DNA of 64,000 bases from Pseudomonas synxantha BG33R. Its GTDB lineage: Bacteria > Pseudomonadota > Gammaproteobacteria > Pseudomonadales > Pseudomonadaceae. The position numbers and the translations under genes are program-made. The stretch covers positions 4,219,674 to 4,283,673 of the forward strand of contig NZ_CM001514.1 in assembly GCF_000263715.2 (NCBI RefSeq), given 5' to 3'. Shown one piece after another: positions 61,301 to 64,000 of this stretch. How positions within the stretch are numbered: the stretch's first letter is position 1; each line of letters starts with the position of its first letter. A model generated the notes under the pieces. That model ran no database searches and had not been told where the DNA came from. It saw only the letters and a list, made by a program, of their open reading frames with translations.

Positions 61301-63193
61301 CTCGGGCCACGCCCCCGCGTCATCACCACTGAACCGTGGGATAAAATCACCCTCGAAAGTTTGACGACGAACCGCTCTAAAGCCCTGGTAGAACTGGAGC
61401 AAACAAACCCACCAATCACTATCAACCCTGCGACCGAAGGCATCGCACTGGCTTCGCTCACGGACACCGATAATCTGTGCCTACCCTTCAATACCGAGCT
61501 GGTAGCGCGCTGGGACAAGCTCGAAAGTCGCCTGCATAACCTGCGGTACAATCTCGACATCACTGGCAAACCCTTGCGCCTGTCGCTGTACGCAACCCCG
61601 CTCTCACCTCTGAAACTGTTGGCCAGCCGCAGCAGCGGTGCCTTCGGCGAAGGAGGCGTAGCGTCGTTCATTGACGCGCAAGTCGGCCATTATCGCTTCC
61701 AGGTCATGCTGGGCCACGCGCTCACGGCAACCGAGGCGGTGATTCAATTCGGCAACACGGTGCTGAGCCTGATTGAGCGCAAGGAACAGGCTGAATACCT
61801 GGAGTTGCAGCAACAACAAGCCTGGGACTTGGCCAATATCGTCGTAACCCAACAACACCAGGCATTGTTGCTCGACGAGAAAAACCGCCAGGCACTCGGC
61901 GCCAGTCGGAGCATGATCGAATCCCGGATGCGCCACTACGAACGCCTGCTCACCGAAGGCATCAGCCCCGCAGAAGCGCACGCAGGCCAACTCTACCTGC
62001 TCAGTAGCGGATTCGAGACCGCAGGATCCACCGCCGCCGCAGGGGCCGGCATCGCGATGATAGCGCCGAACATCTTCGGTACGAGTACCGGCGGGGCACG
62101 CTGGGAGGGCCCGTTTTATGCAGCCCAAGCCTTGGCTCAAGGCACCGCGACGGTGTTGCGCGGCACTGCCGCAGACCTGGACCGTTCCGAGCAATTCAAC
62201 CGTCGGGAGCAAGAATGGGCGCATGCCCAGGATCAGGCCCGACTCGAACTGGCCCAGGTCGATGCCCAGTTACAAGCTTATGCCGAGCAGGAAAAAGCCA
62301 CGCGCCTGCAATTACGCCTGGCCGAGACCTCCCTGGCCCAGGCCTGGTCGAACTATCAATTGCTGGCCAAGCGCTTTACCAGGGCACAACTGTATGACTG
62401 GCTCAATGTACAACTGAGCAAGTTCTATTACCAAGTCTATGACCTGAGCCTTTCCCTGTGCCGCACCGCGCAAGCGTGCTGGCAGTACGAAGTCGCAGAC
62501 TATGCGAGCACGTTTATCCAGCCCGGTGCCTGGAACAACAACTACCGCGGCTACCTGGCGGGTGAGGCCCTGAAGCTGCCGCTATTGAAGATGAATGCGG
62601 CCTATGTGAACCATAACGTTCGGGACCTGGAAATCGTCAAGACCATCTCCCTGCGTCATCGCATGATCGATTGCAAAGTCACCCCCCCCACAACAGACAC
62701 AACCGGCACTCAATCATCGAGTACACAAAACACATGGGCCGAGCATAAACGACAACTGGTCGATAACGGCGCGCTGTGCTTCAAGTTGCCCGAGGCTCTG
62801 TTTGAAGAGGATTACCCCCACCACATCCTGCGGCGAATAAAAGGTATCAGCGTGTCGTTGCCCGCGACGCTAGGCCCCTATGAGGACATCAAGGCGATAC
62901 TGACCCAGACCCATAACGAAATCGTATTGCCCTCAGGCGAGCGGCGCCGCGACATGCGCGCCCATCAGCAAGTCGCACTGTCCACCGGCCTGGATGACAA
63001 CGGCCTGTTCACCCTCAACTTCGAGAGCCAAGATCGCTACTTGCCCTTCGAATACACCGGGGCCATCTCCAACTGGACCCTGGAATTCCCCAACCCTGCC
63101 CAGCAAGAAGCCGTACTCAAATCGATCAACGATATCGTCATTCACCTGCGTTACACCGCCAGGGTGCCAGCAGCCAGCGAGGTCAAGGCATGA
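58358..63193 (+). CDS. TcA subunit, C-terminal part (TcaB/TcdA-like)
   Basis: The 1611-aa product has an ABC-toxin-N and neuraminidase-like part (TINGYIDADLSNLYSGTYYF, then RPVYFNNRLFFIWAE) near residues 160-260, a variable central region at 440-760 and the TcB-binding and pore-forming end. The latter includes SKYFWELFLYVPWLVAHRLN, the LKHIFDPAR block, SGFETAGSTAAAGAGIAMIA and LSKFYYQVYDLSLSLCRTAQ followed by ACWQYE. The ATG at 58358 has AAGG seven bases upstream. Its TGA overlaps the next ATG by four bases. The central part is AT-richer than the flanks. Confidence 0.92.
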   Translation: MSHSLNQQLNESLRDAMLAYYLTYKVPPELKEKITQADDLYEYWLLDVQVSQAVPTSPVACAISSLQQYITRIQLGLEPGYEKQGMTTQQDTLWREQLHTYALWNANQQLRYHPANYLDPTLRRDKTDSFEQLENDLSQYRIQADTVTTAVHNYLARFEETANIRTINGYIDADLSNLYSGTYYFVGKSSSANTYYWRSLDLSRRAGSVLFQDAWSGWEKINLSVSDATAEQSIRPVYFNNRLFFIWAECIPPSPTSSVPPTKKNSEKKKQLAEWINSRYVKFRLNFSYKKHDGSWSAPKACIEEYCATEDVNALPPAFLKTITQTVAIVDSNGPPVLFLSVLATSRKDPKQQENFIGKFFQAVHVDQSFNITTIADGGSPERYSVLPGSQVDEEINRLLEHFDPSQKTKVQTVVQGKDQSVSGYYSELLPDTARQYLTFFAHKNQGNLQFKVTPPNKHSISPTEQTITENNDHWDFENNRTKIKTPTASDVSVDSNTNELVFTSTLTDSFQQTYGVTLIKKTSGEDINITLTVDDALDDPKATQLKLTSDSKIDDPTNALQTDFYALYFKNTATHDEFPNAVHTESGLLIKLKPKSKDGNTISLKNHYIDKNAFISLYTSTENSIQVALNRYSKYPDANKKTSLHAQNTLIIKKPAVSTSKLRAYKHIIMRANFKDYPFTEKINANSHQIINYQDTAHESLTGSNPELPSGHRVTARIPVTTEEITSGITLIHGVVTLEPAKEDDSTILGYTLKATTLKLAPSTSDTSLSQHLVPMIKRQTSEKLGTAEFIDFPTSTSTPPADTPPRLRMNTCFAGNLVKAANVSLEHLFSLTPKTWQEPPLTPDGAAEDIDFNGAHSKYFWELFLYVPWLVAHRLNQEQQYVEAQAWLKHIFDPARLADTDSERPEFWGFNELVRTGPLPGSVTHDPHKLAIRSPVHFRKAIYLLYLDILLNRGDAAYRQLTPDSLTQAKLWYTRANHFLGPRPRVITTEPWDKITLESLTTNRSKALVELEQTNPPITINPATEGIALASLTDTDNLCLPFNTELVARWDKLESRLHNLRYNLDITGKPLRLSLYATPLSPLKLLASRSSGAFGEGGVASFIDAQVGHYRFQVMLGHALTATEAVIQFGNTVLSLIERKEQAEYLELQQQQAWDLANIVVTQQHQALLLDEKNRQALGASRSMIESRMRHYERLLTEGISPAEAHAGQLYLLSSGFETAGSTAAAGAGIAMIAPNIFGTSTGGARWEGPFYAAQALAQGTATVLRGTAADLDRSEQFNRREQEWAHAQDQARLELAQVDAQLQAYAEQEKATRLQLRLAETSLAQAWSNYQLLAKRFTRAQLYDWLNVQLSKFYYQVYDLSLSLCRTAQACWQYEVADYASTFIQPGAWNNNYRGYLAGEALKLPLLKMNAAYVNHNVRDLEIVKTISLRHRMIDCKVTPPTTDTTGTQSSSTQNTWAEHKRQLVDNGALCFKLPEALFEEDYPHHILRRIKGISVSLPATLGPYEDIKAILTQTHNEIVLPSGERRRDMRAHQQVALSTGLDDNGLFTLNFESQDRYLPFEYTGAISNWTLEFPNPAQQEAVLKSINDIVIHLRYTARVPAASEVKA

Positions 63194-64000
63194 ACGACGA
63201 TACGCTCAACCTCCAGGTCAATACCCCCGCCCTGCCCAAAGGCGGCGGCGCCATTCAAGGCACCGGCAAAGGCTGGGGCGATGTCGGCTCCAGTGGTACG
63301 GCAAGCTTTGAAATTCCCTTGCCGATCTCTCCGGCGCGCGGCTACGCGCCGGCCATGTCGCTGACCTACCACAGCGGCGCCGGTAACGGCCCCTTCGGAT
63401 TGGGTTGGAGGGTACCCTTGCCGGCCGTCAGCCGGCGTACCTCCCACGGCGTGCCGGCCTACACGGGGCACGACGTACTGGTGGGCCCCGACGCGCAAAT
63501 ATGGCTACCCGAACGCGACGCCGAAGGTGCGATCGTCAGCCGTTCCACGACCGCTTTCAATGGTTTGCCACTGACCATCGCCTACACGGCCACCCGGTAC
63601 TTTCCCAGGATCGAGAGCCAGTTCGACCGTATCGAGCACTGGCACTCGGCAACCGATACGGCAGGCTTCTGGTTGATACAAAGTGCCGATGGCAGTCAGC
63701 ACTTTTACGGGAAGACCCCATTGGCGCGAATTGCCGATCCGGACCACCCGCACCATGTGGCGCAATGGTTGTTGCAGGAAAGCCTGAATACCCACGGCGA
63801 ACACATTTATTATCACTACAACAAAGAAACCGATCCCTCGCGCTACCCGAGGGACTGTCGAGCCCAGTGTTACCTGGAGCGCGTCTGCTACGGCAACTTC
63901 ACCGCCAAGGAGCAGGAACAGCTCTACCTCTGGCAGACCGACGATGAGCCGGGCATGGGCTGGCACTTTCAGTTGCTCTTTGACTATGGCGAACGTGACC
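63190..64000 (+). CDS. TcB subunit (TcaC/TcdB-like, SpvB N-terminus), cut by window edge
   Basis: The visible 270 residues start LPKGGGAIQGTGKGWGDVGS, and then go on with GTASFEIPLPISPARGYAPA and LTYHSGAGNGPFGLGWRVPL, the hallmark of SpvB/TcdB proteins. ISRRTSHG-like and YYHYN blocks follow. The rest, with the FG-GAP propeller and Rhs part, lies beyond the window. The start codon overlaps the stop of the previous gene (ATGA). The protein forms the cocoon and the gate between the TcA pore and the TccC toxin. Confidence 0.93.
   Translation, partial: MNDDTLNLQVNTPALPKGGGAIQGTGKGWGDVGSSGTASFEIPLPISPARGYAPAMSLTYHSGAGNGPFGLGWRVPLPAVSRRTSHGVPAYTGHDVLVGPDAQIWLPERDAEGAIVSRSTTAFNGLPLTIAYTATRYFPRIESQFDRIEHWHSATDTAGFWLIQSADGSQHFYGKTPLARIADPDHPHHVAQWLLQESLNTHGEHIYYHYNKETDPSRYPRDCRAQCYLERVCYGNFTAKEQEQLYLWQTDDEPGMGWHFQLLFDYGERD

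Overview
The window looks like a chromosomal segment of a Pseudomonas of the P. fluorescens group. The reasons are the high GC of nearly all genes, REP/REPIN palindromes built on the arm GTGGGAGGGGGCTTGCTCCC, small DUF6124-type genes, a glucarate operon (gudP-gudD), an lldD/LysR pair, many LysR/GlxA/MocR regulators, and an insecticidal toxin complex (Tc) locus at the right edge. No phage, plasmid backbone, rRNA or CRISPR array was seen. One tRNA gene (Asn, GTT) is present.

Layout. 1-1.6 kb is accessory: a structured leader RNA with a small DUF6124-type gene, a gene relic, a Cys-rich small protein and a broken IS1182-like transposase ending at a palindromic repeat. 1.6-7.9 kb holds a MarR-controlled ABM/membrane-protein pair, three GNAT acetyltransferases, small unknowns, a repeat island, a methyltransferase and a cupin. 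8-15.5 kb has a GlxA/AraC regulator with an amino-acid permease, a BPL_N protein, an OPT transporter, a GST, TrmK and a FadR-type regulator. That regulator is divergent from gudP-gudD (15.9-18.6 kb). 18.7-20.4 kb is a chitin-degradation operon (AA10 LPMO plus GH18 chitinase), neither with a classical signal peptide. 20.7-24.8 kb is a second accessory island: HigBA toxin-antitoxin, a REPIN, a hexapeptide-repeat protein, a second copy of the leader RNA with a DUF6124-type gene, and a large orphan protein.

25-34.3 kb is metabolic and regulatory: a secreted hydrolase, MocR regulator, panB paralogue, DUF2986 protein, GlxA regulator with an isochorismatase-like hydrolase, GNAT, YeeE/YedE transporter, TetR with a divergent thioesterase, and a hydroxyacid dehydrogenase. 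34.8-39.4 kb has a DUF3857/transglutaminase protein and an OmpR-type two-component system facing two tiny membrane proteins across a tandem direct-repeat site. 39.3-44.2 kb has an MFS efflux pump, two LysR regulators, tRNA-Asn and lldD. 44.4-48.8 kb holds two cyclic-di-GMP genes flanking a TenA/PqqC-like protein. 48.9-52.3 kb is a trhO-dsbA-like-ABC exporter operon. 52.4-64 kb is the Tc locus: a TccC-type Rhs toxin gene on the minus strand, divergent from a TcA subunit split over two genes and the start of a TcaC/TcdB-type gene cut by the window edge.

The strongest candidates for something undescribed are: (1) the duplicated ~276-bp leader RNA with compensatory base changes and a mutually exclusive TTTAGTAG/CTACTAA pairing; (2) the C-terminal toxin domain of the TccC-type protein; (3) the LPMO whose copper-binding His is residue 12 behind an 11-residue non-signal leader; (4) several sharply defined operator pairs (MarR, TetR, OmpR-type). 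All functional statements are from motif recognition and family knowledge; no database search was run.
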